Position numbers and translations under genes: made by a program. This document shows, in pieces, positions 38,189 through 48,208 of a DNA stretch of 64,000 bases; position 1 is the first letter of the stretch, and the number at the start of each line of letters is the position of its first letter. Below the pieces are notes generated by a model that was given only the letters and a program-made list of their open reading frames with translations, did not search any database and had not been told where the DNA came from. This DNA comes from Rhodospirillaceae bacterium (GTDB lineage Bacteria > Pseudomonadota > Alphaproteobacteria > Rhodospirillales > Rhodospirillaceae). The stretch is from NCBI GenBank assembly GCA_029245025.1, contig JAQWQC010000031.1:1-64000 (forward strand), read 5' to 3'.

Positions 38189-38790
38189 ATGATTCTCGGT
38201 GGGATCAAAAAGATGAGGGGCAGGCGCTTGCGATCGTGCGCCATGACAATCTAATTCTTGCCGTTTTCGCTGTTGTAATTGGAACCGTAGTCGGGTGGGC
38301 AGTTGCAGGAATCCTAACGCTTATGGATCTTATCCAATCGATTAGATTTGGTAGCGGCGGCGATCACCGGGCAAATATCGTGTGGGTACTACCGACGTAG
38401 CAAATCATTGCTGTCCCCTGTGTTGGTGGCTTGATTATTGGTCTATTTCTATGGCTTCGCCTTGCCTGGCGGTCGTGGGGTTGAGGTCCTTCACGTCATT
38501 GAAGCGCGCGCTAAAGTCCGGCCGAATATCACTGTGGCCTGGTGTCGCGTCGACCATAGGCATTACGGCCTCTATTGGTGTGGGCGCGTCTGTGGGTGGG
38601 GAGGGTCAAGCAATTGTCTTGGGGCCGACACTCAGTTCTTGGCTCCGCCAACAGCTCAATTTTGGTCCCGCAGCGATGCGCATCTTACTGTGGTGTGGAA
38701 GCGCCGCCGCTGTTGTCTTGGCAACCGATGCGGCAGAGATAGCGGAGCGCACCACTCTTGCACGTGGTCAATATAGCGTTGGTCAGTAAC
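38189..38790 (+). pseudogene. Decayed ClC chloride-channel gene
   Basis: ClC similarity is spread over three reading frames. Frame 1 (about 38235-38397) gives HDNLILAVFAVVIGTVVG, then a TAG at 38398-38400, then QIIAVPCVGGLIIGLFLW. A second frame continues FALPGGRGVEVLHVIEARA (about 38450-38510). A third gives LKSGRISLWPGVAS and SIGVGASVGGEGQAIVLG up to 38789. The selectivity motif GxxGREGP has become GASVGGEGQ. Similarity ends around the family's mid-region, so the 3' half is gone. At least two frameshifts, one nonsense codon and a deletion are needed to explain this. It is flanked by intact metF and uvrD. Confidence 0.8.
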
Positions 38791-38872
38791 GACGCAGAAG
38801 CCAAGATTCGATAGCTAACAGCTAAATAAACTTGATGCTGTTTTCATAGGCAAGACGGCTTAGGATGGCGCC

Positions 38873-41164
38873 ATGACGCCCTCCGACCCATTTGCTCTCG
38901 ACGACGCCCGACCACCGTCCTCCCAGTCGGCGCCACAGCCCATGGCTGATCCAGAGTGGTTGACCGGGCTTAATCCCGAACAAAGACAAGCGGTAGAAAC
39001 CACTGATGGTCCAGTTCTCGTGTTGTCAGGGGCTGGAACTGGCAAAACCCGGGTTTTAATTACCCGCCTAGCCTACATCCTCGGAAAACTTTTGGCTCAG
39101 CCGTGGCAGATTCTGGCCGTAACCTTCACCAACCGAGCCGCTCGGGAAATGCGTGAGCGGGTCGTGGGGTTAGTCGGACCAATGGCCGAATCCCTGTGGC
39201 TTGGCACCTTCCATGCATTAGGCGTGCGGATTTTGCGCAAGCACGGCGAGTTGGTGGGCTTGAAATCTAATTTCACGATTCTCGATTCCGACGATCAACT
39301 CCGTCTGCTCAAGCAGGTCATGGAGGCTGACGGCATAGATCAAAAAAAATGGCCGGCTCAGGTAGTGCTCTCTGTGATCCAGCGTTGGAAGGACAAAGGC
39401 CTGACGCCTGACCGGGTGACGCCATCAATGGCAGGAGACCTGGCCGCCGGTCGAGCTGTCGAGTTGTATCGCGCATACCAGGGTCGTTTGATCACTTTAA
39501 ATGCCACTGACTTTGGTGACTTGTTGCTCCATTGCCTGACCCTGTTTCAAGATCACGCAGAGGTCCTCCAAGAATACCAGGATCGTTTCCGCTACATCCT
39601 TGTTGATGAGTACCAGGACACCAACGTCGCGCAGTATTTGTGGCTTAGATTGTTGTGTCAGAAACACCGTAACCTGTGTTGCGTTGGTGATGATGACCAA
39701 TCGATTTATTCATGGCGCGGCGCTGAAGTTGGTAACATTTTGCGTTTTGAAAAAGATTTTACGGACGCCAAGGTGGTCCGTTTGGAGCGCAATTATCGAT
39801 CGACACCTACTATCCTCGCCGCGGCGTCTGCACTCATTAATCACAACGAAGATCGTCTAGGTAAAACCCTAAAGACAGCAGGGGATGCCGATACCGAGCC
39901 GGGCGCGTTAGTGACTGTCAAAGGTGTGTGGGATGGGCCCGAAGAGGCGCGGTGGGTCATCGAGGAAGTAGAGGCCCTGCAGACCAGGGGTGACAGTCTA
40001 TCGTCCATGGCAATCCTCGTTCGTGCTGGTTTCCAAATGCTGGAGTTTGAAGAGCGCTTTATTACAACCGGCGTGCCCTATCGTGTCGTTGGTGGGCCAC
40101 GGTTTTATGAGCGGCTCGAAATTCGGGACGCTATTGCGTACCTGCGATGCATCAATACCCCATCCGATGATCTTGCCTTTGAACGCATCGTAAATAAGCC
40201 AAAGCGTGGCATAGGCGATACGACTGTGCAGAAGATTCATATCTACGCGCGATCGGCGGGATTGAGTCTCATGGAAGCTGCATTGCGACTCACCGAGACC
40301 GATGAATTACGCGCACAAACCCGCAACGCGCTAACAACGCTGATTGGGGATATGTCTCGGTGGCGGTCATTGCGCGACGGCCTCTCTCCTGCAGATCTTG
40401 CGGCACAGGTCCTAGATGAATCCGGTTACACAGAAATGTGGATGAAGGATACGTCTCCAGAGGCGCCTGGGCGTTTGGAGAACCTCAAAGAGTTCGTAGG
40501 TGGGCTAGAAGAGTGGGATACCGTTGGAGCATTTCTTGAGCATGTGAGCCTGGTTATGGAAAACGACTCAAAGTCGGGCGATGAAGCGGTCACAATCATG
40601 ACCCTGCATGGTGCCAAAGGGCTTGAATTTGATTCGGTTTTTTTGCCTGGATGGGAGGAAGAAATATTCCCCCATCGCCGCGCACTCGATGATGGGGGCG
40701 GCGCTGCAGTTGAGGAAGAACGACGCCTTGCCTATGTCGGTATGACGCGCGCGCGCAAAAAGGTGAGTATTTCATTCGCCGCTAATCGGCGCGTTTACAA
40801 TCAATGGCAGGCCAGCTTGCCGTCACGTTTTATTAGTGAGTTGCCCGAAGATCATATTGAACATATTTCTAACAACGGACTGATGGGATCGTTTGGTGAA
40901 GCGCAGCCAGACGGCTTTTCGGATGTCTGGGGTGGCAGATCAAGTTGGTCTAAGTCGCGTCGGCGTAACGCGCAAGTTATCGATAGTGATAGCTGGCAGG
41001 TCGAAGCACGAGAGTCAGCGGGCGGCTATACGGTCGGCATGCGTATATTCCATCAGAAATTCGGCTACGGAATCATTCAAGCTGTCGATGATAAACGCCT
41101 TGAGATAGCGTTTGATAAAGCGGGCGATAAGAAGGTGATTGATAGTTTTGTTGAGCCCGCGTGA
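38873..41164 (+). CDS. uvrD: UvrD/PcrA-type DNA helicase
   Basis: 763-residue superfamily 1 helicase. Motif Ia-I is SGAGTGKTRVLITRLAYIL, motif II VDEYQDTN, motif III DDDQSIYSWRGA, motif IV ERNYRST, motif V TLHGAKGLEFDSVFLPGWEE and motif VI AYVGMTRARKK. The C-terminal FHQKFGYGIIQAVDDKRLEI is the Tudor-like RNA-polymerase-binding tail of UvrD/PcrA. It acts in nucleotide excision and mismatch repair and replication restart. A structured intergenic segment follows before prmA. Confidence 0.95.
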   Translation: MTPSDPFALDDARPPSSQSAPQPMADPEWLTGLNPEQRQAVETTDGPVLVLSGAGTGKTRVLITRLAYILGKLLAQPWQILAVTFTNRAAREMRERVVGLVGPMAESLWLGTFHALGVRILRKHGELVGLKSNFTILDSDDQLRLLKQVMEADGIDQKKWPAQVVLSVIQRWKDKGLTPDRVTPSMAGDLAAGRAVELYRAYQGRLITLNATDFGDLLLHCLTLFQDHAEVLQEYQDRFRYILVDEYQDTNVAQYLWLRLLCQKHRNLCCVGDDDQSIYSWRGAEVGNILRFEKDFTDAKVVRLERNYRSTPTILAAASALINHNEDRLGKTLKTAGDADTEPGALVTVKGVWDGPEEARWVIEEVEALQTRGDSLSSMAILVRAGFQMLEFEERFITTGVPYRVVGGPRFYERLEIRDAIAYLRCINTPSDDLAFERIVNKPKRGIGDTTVQKIHIYARSAGLSLMEAALRLTETDELRAQTRNALTTLIGDMSRWRSLRDGLSPADLAAQVLDESGYTEMWMKDTSPEAPGRLENLKEFVGGLEEWDTVGAFLEHVSLVMENDSKSGDEAVTIMTLHGAKGLEFDSVFLPGWEEEIFPHRRALDDGGGAAVEEERRLAYVGMTRARKKVSISFAANRRVYNQWQASLPSRFISELPEDHIEHISNNGLMGSFGEAQPDGFSDVWGGRSSWSKSRRRNAQVIDSDSWQVEARESAGGYTVGMRIFHQKFGYGIIQAVDDKRLEIAFDKAGDKKVIDSFVEPA

Positions 41165-41189
41165 TCTTCGTCTAGATCAACAAAACACC

Positions 41190-41290
41190 GGCGGCGAAAG
41201 CACGCTCTTCTTGGGGAAGAAAGAGGGGGGAGGGATCGCACCTCCGCCGCCAAGCTTCCGGTTGACAAAAGGGGAGCTCGTCTAACCGGA
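41190..41290 (+). other. Structured intergenic element between uvrD and prmA
   Basis: In the 380-bp gap, GGCGGC (41190-41195) can pair with GCCGCC (41246-41251), enclosing a hairpin CTCTTCTT/AAGAAAGAG (41205-41225). A further stem CCGGTT/AACCGG spans 41258-41290. No T run follows, so it is not a plain terminator. It could be a non-coding RNA, an mRNA 3' structure or a leader for prmA. The rest of the gap, 41291-41544, shows nothing I can name. Confidence 0.4.
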
Positions 41291-41544
41291 TGTTTTCGTC
41301 AGTATCACTATAATTTGCTGACTGACTAATTTTCTACGCTGTCATCGCACTTTTGGATCAATGCGACACCGGGATGTGGCATTGGACGCAGTGTTTTGAC
41401 TTCTGATGCTGAGGATAGGGCTCTCGGGTATAATGAAATCAATGGCTTAAACCATATGTCTGGGTTGCCCGTGTTTAAACTTAGTTACTGCATAAACGCT
41501 TTTGACCCGCTATGGGTTGCTTGGCTGGAATTGGGGTGTAGGTA

Positions 41545-42471
41545 ATGTGGTCTGTCACGTTTCGCGTTCCAGGATCGGCAGTTGAAGCCTTTACGGCCCG
41601 CCTTCAAGACGGCGCATCTGCCTATTCAACATTTGAGGTGTTGGACAGAGAAGGGCGTCATGTCGGGGGCCAATGGCAAATCGATATACTTCGATCTAAA
41701 AAGCCAGATCGAACAGACCTTGTCAGCCAACTGGCGTTGATTGCTGCAACTGCGAACGTACCCGCGCCCTCGTTGACCATCGCATCTCTTCCAGACACGG
41801 ATTGGGTTGCAAAAAACCTTTCCACTTTTGAACCAATCTCAATTGGCCGCTTTAGGGTCCATGGCAGTCACGAAGAGAAGAAGCCCTCATCGGGTAAAGT
41901 TTCTATTTGTGTCGATGCTGCGACGGCATTTGGTACTGGTGAACATGCGACCACTCGCGGCTGTTTATTGGCCCTTGATGCATTGGCGAAACGTCCTTGG
42001 TCACGTCGTCATATAGCTAAGTCAGCGCCCACCTCCATACTCGACGTCGGATGCGGGACCGGCATATTGGCTCTTGCGGCGGCTCGTATTTGGCAGAGTC
42101 GCGTGCTAGCGTCAGACATTGACCCTGAGGCGGTAAAGGTGGCCCGTCGAACTGTTAAGGCTAATGGATTGGGGCCACGTGTTCGCGCAGTTATTGCGAC
42201 TGGTGTCAGGTCTCGGATTATTAAGCAGTCTGCGCCGTACGCCGTGATTACTGCTAATATTCTGGCCCGCCCTCTGGTGTATATCGCACGTGATATGAGC
42301 TCACTTTTGGCACCAGGTGGCAGGATCGTTCTGTCAGGTCTGTTGGAGACTCAAATTCCGATGGTGCTGAGCGCGTATCGCGCACAACGGCTTGTTCTGG
42401 AGAAGGCTCTGCTAATTGGAGAGTGGGCGACTTTAGTTCTGTATCGGCCTATTTCAGGCCCTATCAGCTAG
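41545..42471 (+). CDS. prmA: Ribosomal protein L11 methyltransferase PrmA
   Basis: 308 residues. An N-terminal substrate-binding domain (about 1-95) is followed by FGTGEHATTRGCLLAL, the AdoMet motif ILDVGCGTGILALAAARIW, ASDIDPEAV and the catalytic-face ITANILARPL. It methylates ribosomal protein L11. The start at ATG 41545 follows GGGGTG closely, a modest ribosome-binding site. pepP follows 43 bp later. Confidence 0.92.
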   Translation: MWSVTFRVPGSAVEAFTARLQDGASAYSTFEVLDREGRHVGGQWQIDILRSKKPDRTDLVSQLALIAATANVPAPSLTIASLPDTDWVAKNLSTFEPISIGRFRVHGSHEEKKPSSGKVSICVDAATAFGTGEHATTRGCLLALDALAKRPWSRRHIAKSAPTSILDVGCGTGILALAAARIWQSRVLASDIDPEAVKVARRTVKANGLGPRVRAVIATGVRSRIIKQSAPYAVITANILARPLVYIARDMSSLLAPGGRIVLSGLLETQIPMVLSAYRAQRLVLEKALLIGEWATLVLYRPISGPIS

Positions 42472-42514
42472 TCGAGACGTTGCAACTTCCGAACTGGCCC
42501 CTTAGCTTCAATCT

Positions 42515-44332
42515 ATGATGAAAAACACACGAGATGAGTCTGTTTCACCATCTCCTGCGGACCGCCTTGCAGCGCTTCGTGCCCAACTCAAGATTGAAGG
42601 TGTCGATGGCTGCCTGGTACCCCGGGGGGATGAATACCAAGGTGAGTTTGTTGCGCCCTATGCTGAACGTCTGGCCTGGCTAACGGGTTTTACCGGTTCA
42701 GCCGGGTTGGCTGTGGTAATGAGTGATCAGGCGGCCCTGTTCATTGATGGCCGGTATACATTACAGGTCCGCGATCAAGCGGACGAAACCCTCTACGACT
42801 TTAAACACATCACCGAAAAACCACTCCAGACTTGGCTGCGCGAGACTTTGAGCGAGAGCCAGAAACTTGGTTACGACCCTCATCTCCACACCCCAGACCA
42901 GGTTAAGCGGTATCGTGAGGCTTGCGAAAAAGCCGGTGCGGAATTGGTTGCGCTTCCGTCCAATCCAATTGATGCCGTGTGGACCGATCAGCCGCGGCGG
43001 CCTCGCGCGCCTATTTATATTCATCCCATATCTCTGGCCGGTCAGAGCCAGCAGAGCAAACGGGAGCAGATTGCTGAAGAACTACGTAAAGAAGGTCAAG
43101 ACGCGCTTCTCATCACAGCGCTAGATTCTTTGTGTTGGTTGTTCAATATCCGTGGCGCCGACGTAGAGCACACGCCCCTTGTTTTTGCGTCTGGTTTATT
43201 GTTTGCCGATGGTCGGGCATTCCTATTTATCGATGAAGATAAAGTAACTCCAGAGGTCTTGGAGCATCTAGGTAACGATGTGCGCGTATATCCGGCGGAT
43301 GGTCTGGGCGCGACGATTGACGCATTGGATAAGGCGGTAAAAACGGTTGCAGTTGATAAGGCAACGGTGTCGCGGTGGGCTGTCGACCGGCTAGAAGCTG
43401 CCGGTCTCACAGTGGACTCAATTCAAGATCCCTGCGCTTTACCAAAAGCCTGTAAAAACGAGACAGAGCTCAACGGTGTCCGCGCCGCTCATATTCGGGA
43501 TGGCGCTGCTTTGACCCAGTTCTTGGCATGGCTCGATCAACAGGCTCCCTCGGGAACGCTCACTGAAATATCTGCCTCTGATGAGTTGGAGCGCTTTCGC
43601 CGTCGCGACAACATGCTCCGGGGGTTGAGCTTTCCTACTATTTCCGGTGCTGGCGGTAATGGTGCCATTGTTCATTATCGCGCCACCCCAGACACAGACG
43701 CGGCCATTCAAGGCGATATGCTCTACTTAGTAGACAGCGGTGGTCAATACGTGGATGGCACGACGGATGTGACCCGAACGGTTGCCATTGGCACACCAAG
43801 CAAAGAACAGCGTCGGCGATTCACCCAGGTCCTAAAAGGTCATATCGCACTTGCGACGGCGCGTTTCCCAGAGGGCACGGCTGGTGGTCAGCTCGATGCG
43901 TTTGCCCGATTGGCGTTGTGGGTTGATGGGGTAGATTATGATCACGGGACAGGCCATGGCGTAGGTGCGTATCTCGGTGTTCATGAGGGCCCGCAGCGCA
44001 TTAGTAAGGCTAGTTTAGGGCCACCGTTAAAAGAGGGCATGGTGGTGTCCAACGAACCCGGCTACTACAAGACCGATGAGTTTGGCATTCGCATTGAGAG
44101 CCTGGTTGCTGTGCGGCAGGGCGACGCACCGGACGGTGCGGAAAAACTATTATTTGAATTCGAGACGCTGACGCTAGCACCAATTGATCTCAGGTTGGTT
44201 GAAATAGACCTGTTAACCGCCAACGAAAAAGCCTGGCTGAACGAGTATCACACGCATGTGCGTGACACGTTGACCCCGCTCGTCAGTGATGAAGTTGTGT
44301 CTTGGCTCACTGACGCGACGCGTGCGATCTGA
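42515..44332 (+). CDS. pepP: Xaa-Pro aminopeptidase, M24B family
   Basis: 605 residues with two creatinase-like N-terminal domains and a C-terminal pita-bread domain. Metal ligands are visible: Asp in VDSGGQYVDGTTDVTRT (two Asp), His in HGTGHGVGAYLGVHEGP, Glu in NEPGYYKTD and Glu in IRIESLVAV. A cytosolic enzyme that removes N-terminal residues preceding proline. The three-domain size matches eukaryotic-like aminopeptidase P found in alphaproteobacteria. The symbol is used in the broad sense. Confidence 0.88.
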   Translation: MMKNTRDESVSPSPADRLAALRAQLKIEGVDGCLVPRGDEYQGEFVAPYAERLAWLTGFTGSAGLAVVMSDQAALFIDGRYTLQVRDQADETLYDFKHITEKPLQTWLRETLSESQKLGYDPHLHTPDQVKRYREACEKAGAELVALPSNPIDAVWTDQPRRPRAPIYIHPISLAGQSQQSKREQIAEELRKEGQDALLITALDSLCWLFNIRGADVEHTPLVFASGLLFADGRAFLFIDEDKVTPEVLEHLGNDVRVYPADGLGATIDALDKAVKTVAVDKATVSRWAVDRLEAAGLTVDSIQDPCALPKACKNETELNGVRAAHIRDGAALTQFLAWLDQQAPSGTLTEISASDELERFRRRDNMLRGLSFPTISGAGGNGAIVHYRATPDTDAAIQGDMLYLVDSGGQYVDGTTDVTRTVAIGTPSKEQRRRFTQVLKGHIALATARFPEGTAGGQLDAFARLALWVDGVDYDHGTGHGVGAYLGVHEGPQRISKASLGPPLKEGMVVSNEPGYYKTDEFGIRIESLVAVRQGDAPDGAEKLLFEFETLTLAPIDLRLVEIDLLTANEKAWLNEYHTHVRDTLTPLVSDEVVSWLTDATRAI

Positions 44333-44474
44333 CAGGCATTCACATCATGACCGATCAGGGACAGCCATCAATTACTGGTGAATTGCGGACGACGCTGCGC
44401 ACCTATTAACCTTGCGTGTTTTGTGCGAGCTTATTTTTGGGTACGCATGATTGGCGGAAACCGTTCCGAATATC

Positions 44475-44759
44475 ATGCCTAAATCGTGGAGGGTGGCTCT
44501 TAGAGAACAGATGTTCGAAATGATGCGCCGTGATAGGGAATTTTGTGATGCTGAGAAAGGCAAGGCGGAGCTAGATGCGTTGACTGCCCGCTTCTCTGCT
44601 GTTGCGATGTTTTATGAAAGCGTGCGCGTCTTATATGATCATCCGGCGCTTGGGGATCGAGCAATAAATTTAACTTCTAAGTCAGATCGATCCTGGCCCC
44701 GTTCACTAAATAACAGCGGTGGCAAGCATTGCGTGATATTCGCGAAAAGTAAGAACTGA
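44475..44759 (+). CDS. Hypothetical small helical protein
   Basis: 94 codons from ATG 44475; TTG 44451 would add eight residues. It is rich in charged helix-formers (REQMFEMMRRDREFCDAEKG, LDALTARFSAVAMFYESVRV). No clear ribosome-binding site and no recognised family. It could be a fragment of a larger lost gene or a chance ORF. The surrounding gap 44333-44854 has nothing else convincing. Confidence 0.3.
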   Translation: MPKSWRVALREQMFEMMRRDREFCDAEKGKAELDALTARFSAVAMFYESVRVLYDHPALGDRAINLTSKSDRSWPRSLNNSGGKHCVIFAKSKN

Positions 44760-44854
44760 TACTCAAGTGTAACCACGTATCTTGTTCTCTTACTAGCGGC
44801 CCCTCCATGTGCTTTGCTACCATGCGATGTTCTAGACCGTTAGGAACAAGAAGT

Positions 44855-45628
44855 ATGGTCAAACAAGTTCGGGCCTTGGAGCGTGGATTAGATCTCCTCG
44901 AGGTGCTCAATGCGCATGACGGAGCGGACATCACACTGCTTGCTGAGCGCACCGACCTTCCTCGCGGTACAGCATACCGGATGATGGAGACCTTGATAGC
45001 CAGAGGCTTTGTTGCGAAAGGCAGCAACGCGGCGACCTATTGGCTAACGCGCAAAGTGCGAGTCTTGAGCAACGGCTATGGCGCTGACGCGTCTATGGTG
45101 CAAACCGCCATTCCATTTTTAGATGCGCTCTGTGAGAAAACCGAGTGGCCTGTCTCATTAACTTTGCCTCTCGGTACAAAAATGGTGGTGCGCGCCCATA
45201 CGGATGCGTTGACACCCCTTGTTTTGGTCAAGATCCCCATCGGCCATGAGGTTCCCATGATCAACAGTGCCGCGGGTCTCGCCTACCTTTCTCAATGCAG
45301 GGATCAAGAGCGCACGGTTTTGATCGATATGATCTTTGCAGTGCCAGCAGAGGATGCCTTCGAGCAATCTCTCCGCGATCGCGCTGTTGTGGACACGCTT
45401 ATCAACGAAACCCGCTCACAGGGCTACAGCTACCTATCTACCGATGACACTCATGCAGCAATGGGCGTGCCAATCATGCTCGGAAATCGACCCGTGGGCG
45501 TGCTGTCAGTGCGCTACTTCAAGTCCGCCGTGTCAAGGGCTCGTGCCTCCAGACTACACTTAGAGTCTGTCGTGGCGGCTGCGTCCGACATTGCTGAGGC
45601 ATGGGCTGTAGTGCAGAGCGATTCTTAG
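44855..45628 (+). CDS. IclR-family transcriptional regulator
   Basis: 257 residues from ATG 44855, with AGGA nine bases upstream; a longer in-frame start at 44807 lacks a site. The N-terminal winged helix is RALERGLDLLEVLNAHDGAD followed by LPRGTAYRMMETLIARGFV. The C-terminal effector domain ends GVPIMLGNRPVGVLSVRYF. The MhpR-like subgroup responds to small aromatic or organic acids. It lies directly upstream of the TonB receptor-VOC-VOC-M24 set on the same strand and is its likely local regulator. Confidence 0.88.
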   Translation: MVKQVRALERGLDLLEVLNAHDGADITLLAERTDLPRGTAYRMMETLIARGFVAKGSNAATYWLTRKVRVLSNGYGADASMVQTAIPFLDALCEKTEWPVSLTLPLGTKMVVRAHTDALTPLVLVKIPIGHEVPMINSAAGLAYLSQCRDQERTVLIDMIFAVPAEDAFEQSLRDRAVVDTLINETRSQGYSYLSTDDTHAAMGVPIMLGNRPVGVLSVRYFKSAVSRARASRLHLESVVAAASDIAEAWAVVQSDS

Positions 45629-45661
45629 TTTACATTGAATCATTGATTTATATCGTTAATT

Positions 45662-45743
45662 CACCTAGTGAAATAGTTGATTTAGGTGCTGTTCCTAATT
45701 CTCAGTGGCGGCTACCATATCTACAGCCAGAATATATAGATAT
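45662..45743 (+). promoter_or_regulatory. Candidate operator repeats before the TonB receptor
   Basis: Two inverted repeats lie in the AT-rich 197-bp gap: CACCTA/TAGGTG (45662-45667 and 45683-45688) and ATATCTA/TAGATAT (45717-45723 and 45737-45743). IclR-family proteins bind palindromes, so these are candidate sites for the adjacent regulator. No experimental consensus is available to confirm this. Confidence 0.35.
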
Positions 45744-45825
45744 TCCTGACGATTTTTGATTTTGTGCGGACTAATCGCGCCAAAATTTCGTTTGGGGAAA
45801 GTGAAGGCCAGGGAGGGCCGAACCA

Positions 45826-48207
45826 GTGCTCAAAGAACACATGAAAAAAACAGCTGAGAAAGCAACCGTATTCGCGGTTGCGGTAATTGCAGCAACAACG
45901 GGTGGCTATAGTGCTCCCGCCTTAGCGCAACAGATGGCGTTAGAAGAAATCGTCGTCACTGCTCGTAAACGGGCTGAGTCGATCCAGGACATCCCCATTT
46001 CCATTACGGCTTTCACGGCTGCGGACATGGACAAGCGCGGCATTGTGTCAATGTCCGACGTTGCGTTGAACACGCCAGGTTTCAACTTTGAGAATTTCGG
46101 TAACTCTGGAGCAACTGCTCCGGTTATTCGTGGTGCTACCCAGGTTGCAGGTAGTATCGAGCAGAACGTGTCGTTCTTCCTAGATGGTATTTATTTGCCG
46201 CGGAACTACGTGACTGACCTTGGCTTCGGCAATATCGAACGTGTCGAGGTTGTTAAAGGTCCACAAAGTGCGCGCTATGGCCGAAACGCCTTCATGGGTG
46301 CGGTGAACTATATTTCCAAGAAGCCGACAGAAGAGTGGATGGCAGAAGGTCAACTGACCGCCGGTAGCTTTGGCCGTTTCGATGGCTCTGCTGGTGTGTC
46401 TGGTGCGATCGTTCCTGATACCCTTCGTATCCGGGCTTCGGTTGATTACTCTAAATTTGATGGCAGTTGGAAAAACAGCCATCCTTTCGCGGATATCGAT
46501 TTTGATCCGGGCACGGATGATCGTCTCGGCGGGTGGGATGACACCACCTACAGCGGGTCTATTCAGCTCCTGCCGAATGAAGACATTCAGATCGATGCTT
46601 CCTACATGCATCTTGATAAGAATCGTGAGCACAGCGCGCAAAACTGGTTCGGTGAGCTCAATGCCGATGCTCAGTTGATGAACTGTGGTCAGTTTAACCC
46701 AGATGTTCGGCCTGCTGGTTCGGGTCTCGGCGGCGGTGGCCAGTGGTTCCGCTTGTTCTGTGGTGAATTACCTGCTCGTGCGATTCCCATTGATCCACGT
46801 GGCTATGCTCAGCAACTTGATACTGATTTCATCCGGGCTGCCGTTAATTGGGACATTTCTGATCAGTTCACGCTGCAGTATCAATTCGGCCAAATCAAAG
46901 CCAACACCAAGACCTTTGGATACAAAGATACTCTGCCGGGCTGTAGCTTCTTCGTACCGTTTTGTGTGTTTGAGAGTGGCCCAATCGGCAACTTCAAGAC
47001 GGACTCTCACGAAGCCCGTATCGTCTTTGATAACGACAGCAACGTCGATGGTGCCTTTGGTGTGTACTATGCCAAAAGTACGGACTTCAGAACGTCTAAC
47101 TTCGGTGCGCTGCCGCTTCTTACAGCTATACCAACGGCGCCTATTGAAGTTACTGACGCCAGTCAATTCATCTTTCAGGTCGCTCTATCAAACATTACGA
47201 CGATCACCAAAACTCGCTCAGTTTTTGGCGAGTTGAACTTCTCGTTCATGGAGGACCGTGCTCGTCTAGGTGTCGAAGCGCGCTACTCTCGCGATCGAAA
47301 AAACGAAGGTGAAGCCGCTTCTGGTGGTGGCACCGGTGGGCTGGGTGCTTTTGCTGGCGCCTTCAACACTGATGTCTTCAAGAGTTTCACACCCAAAGTT
47401 ACATTTGAGTACGACGTGAATGAAAACAGTCTTTTCTTCGCGTCTGCCGGTAAGGGTGTGAAGTCTGGTGGGTTTAACGCTGCAGCCACTTTGGCAAAAA
47501 ACATCCCTTACGATGATGACCAAAACTGGACCTATGAGATCGGCTCTAAGAATACGTTTAACAATGGTCAACTCCAGTTGAACGCCAACTTGTTCTATGT
47601 CGATTGGACCAACGTTCAAATTCTGGCCGCTGACGAAGGCAACGTTAATCCGTTGTCCCGTAGTATCGTTCGTAACGTCGGCGACGTGAGTTCTAAAGGG
47701 TTTGAAATTGATGGCGCCATTGCTGCTAACGAAAACCTGAGCTTCTACGGCACCCTCTACTATGGCGATGCCAAGTACAAAGACGGCACCATCGATGGCC
47801 GTTGGGGTCGGGCTCCAGCTGTTTGTGATGACGTTGTGTGTAATACCAACGGTGACATCGGCGGCAACCAGATGGAACGACAATCCAAGTTCCAAACCAC
47901 ACTCGGTGGCGAATGGACGGACGAGCTGTCAGCGGATATGGGTCTAGATTACTTTGTGCGTGCCGACCTTGCCCACCAGTCTAAAATGTTTGGAGAAGCG
48001 GTTAACTTATCGATCGTACCAAGTCGCACTATCGTAAATGCTAGCGCAGGCATCGAAGGCGAAAGTTACAGCATCCAATTGTGGGCTAAGAACCTATTCG
48101 ATGAGAAGTATGTGTCGAACGCCGTGGTTCAGCAGCCTAATGTTGCTTACAACGCCTACCTCGGCGAGCGCATGACCTTTGGTATTACGCTGACTGCACG
48201 GTACTAG
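45826..48207 (+). CDS. TonB-dependent outer-membrane receptor
   Basis: 793 residues from GTG 45826, which has GGGAGG nine bases upstream; ATG 45841 is the alternative. Signal peptide ending PALAQQ, TonB box LEEIVVTARKR, plug motifs SITAFTAADMDKRG, VSFFLDGIYLPRN, IERVEVVKGPQSARYGRNAF and GAVNYISKKP, and a long barrel ending MTFGITLTARY. It probably imports the compound handled by the VOC and M24 proteins encoded next. The first VOC ATG comes one base after its stop. Confidence 0.92.
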   Translation: MLKEHMKKTAEKATVFAVAVIAATTGGYSAPALAQQMALEEIVVTARKRAESIQDIPISITAFTAADMDKRGIVSMSDVALNTPGFNFENFGNSGATAPVIRGATQVAGSIEQNVSFFLDGIYLPRNYVTDLGFGNIERVEVVKGPQSARYGRNAFMGAVNYISKKPTEEWMAEGQLTAGSFGRFDGSAGVSGAIVPDTLRIRASVDYSKFDGSWKNSHPFADIDFDPGTDDRLGGWDDTTYSGSIQLLPNEDIQIDASYMHLDKNREHSAQNWFGELNADAQLMNCGQFNPDVRPAGSGLGGGGQWFRLFCGELPARAIPIDPRGYAQQLDTDFIRAAVNWDISDQFTLQYQFGQIKANTKTFGYKDTLPGCSFFVPFCVFESGPIGNFKTDSHEARIVFDNDSNVDGAFGVYYAKSTDFRTSNFGALPLLTAIPTAPIEVTDASQFIFQVALSNITTITKTRSVFGELNFSFMEDRARLGVEARYSRDRKNEGEAASGGGTGGLGAFAGAFNTDVFKSFTPKVTFEYDVNENSLFFASAGKGVKSGGFNAAATLAKNIPYDDDQNWTYEIGSKNTFNNGQLQLNANLFYVDWTNVQILAADEGNVNPLSRSIVRNVGDVSSKGFEIDGAIAANENLSFYGTLYYGDAKYKDGTIDGRWGRAPAVCDDVVCNTNGDIGGNQMERQSKFQTTLGGEWTDELSADMGLDYFVRADLAHQSKMFGEAVNLSIVPSRTIVNASAGIEGESYSIQLWAKNLFDEKYVSNAVVQQPNVAYNAYLGERMTFGITLTARY

Positions 48208-48208
48208 G

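Noticed and set aside
44347-44409. 20-codon ORF after pepP
   Set aside because: Too short to support, no ribosome-binding site, no context.
47266-47895. 209-codon ORF opposite the TonB receptor
   Set aside because: It is antisense to conserved barrel strands; no start signal or family.
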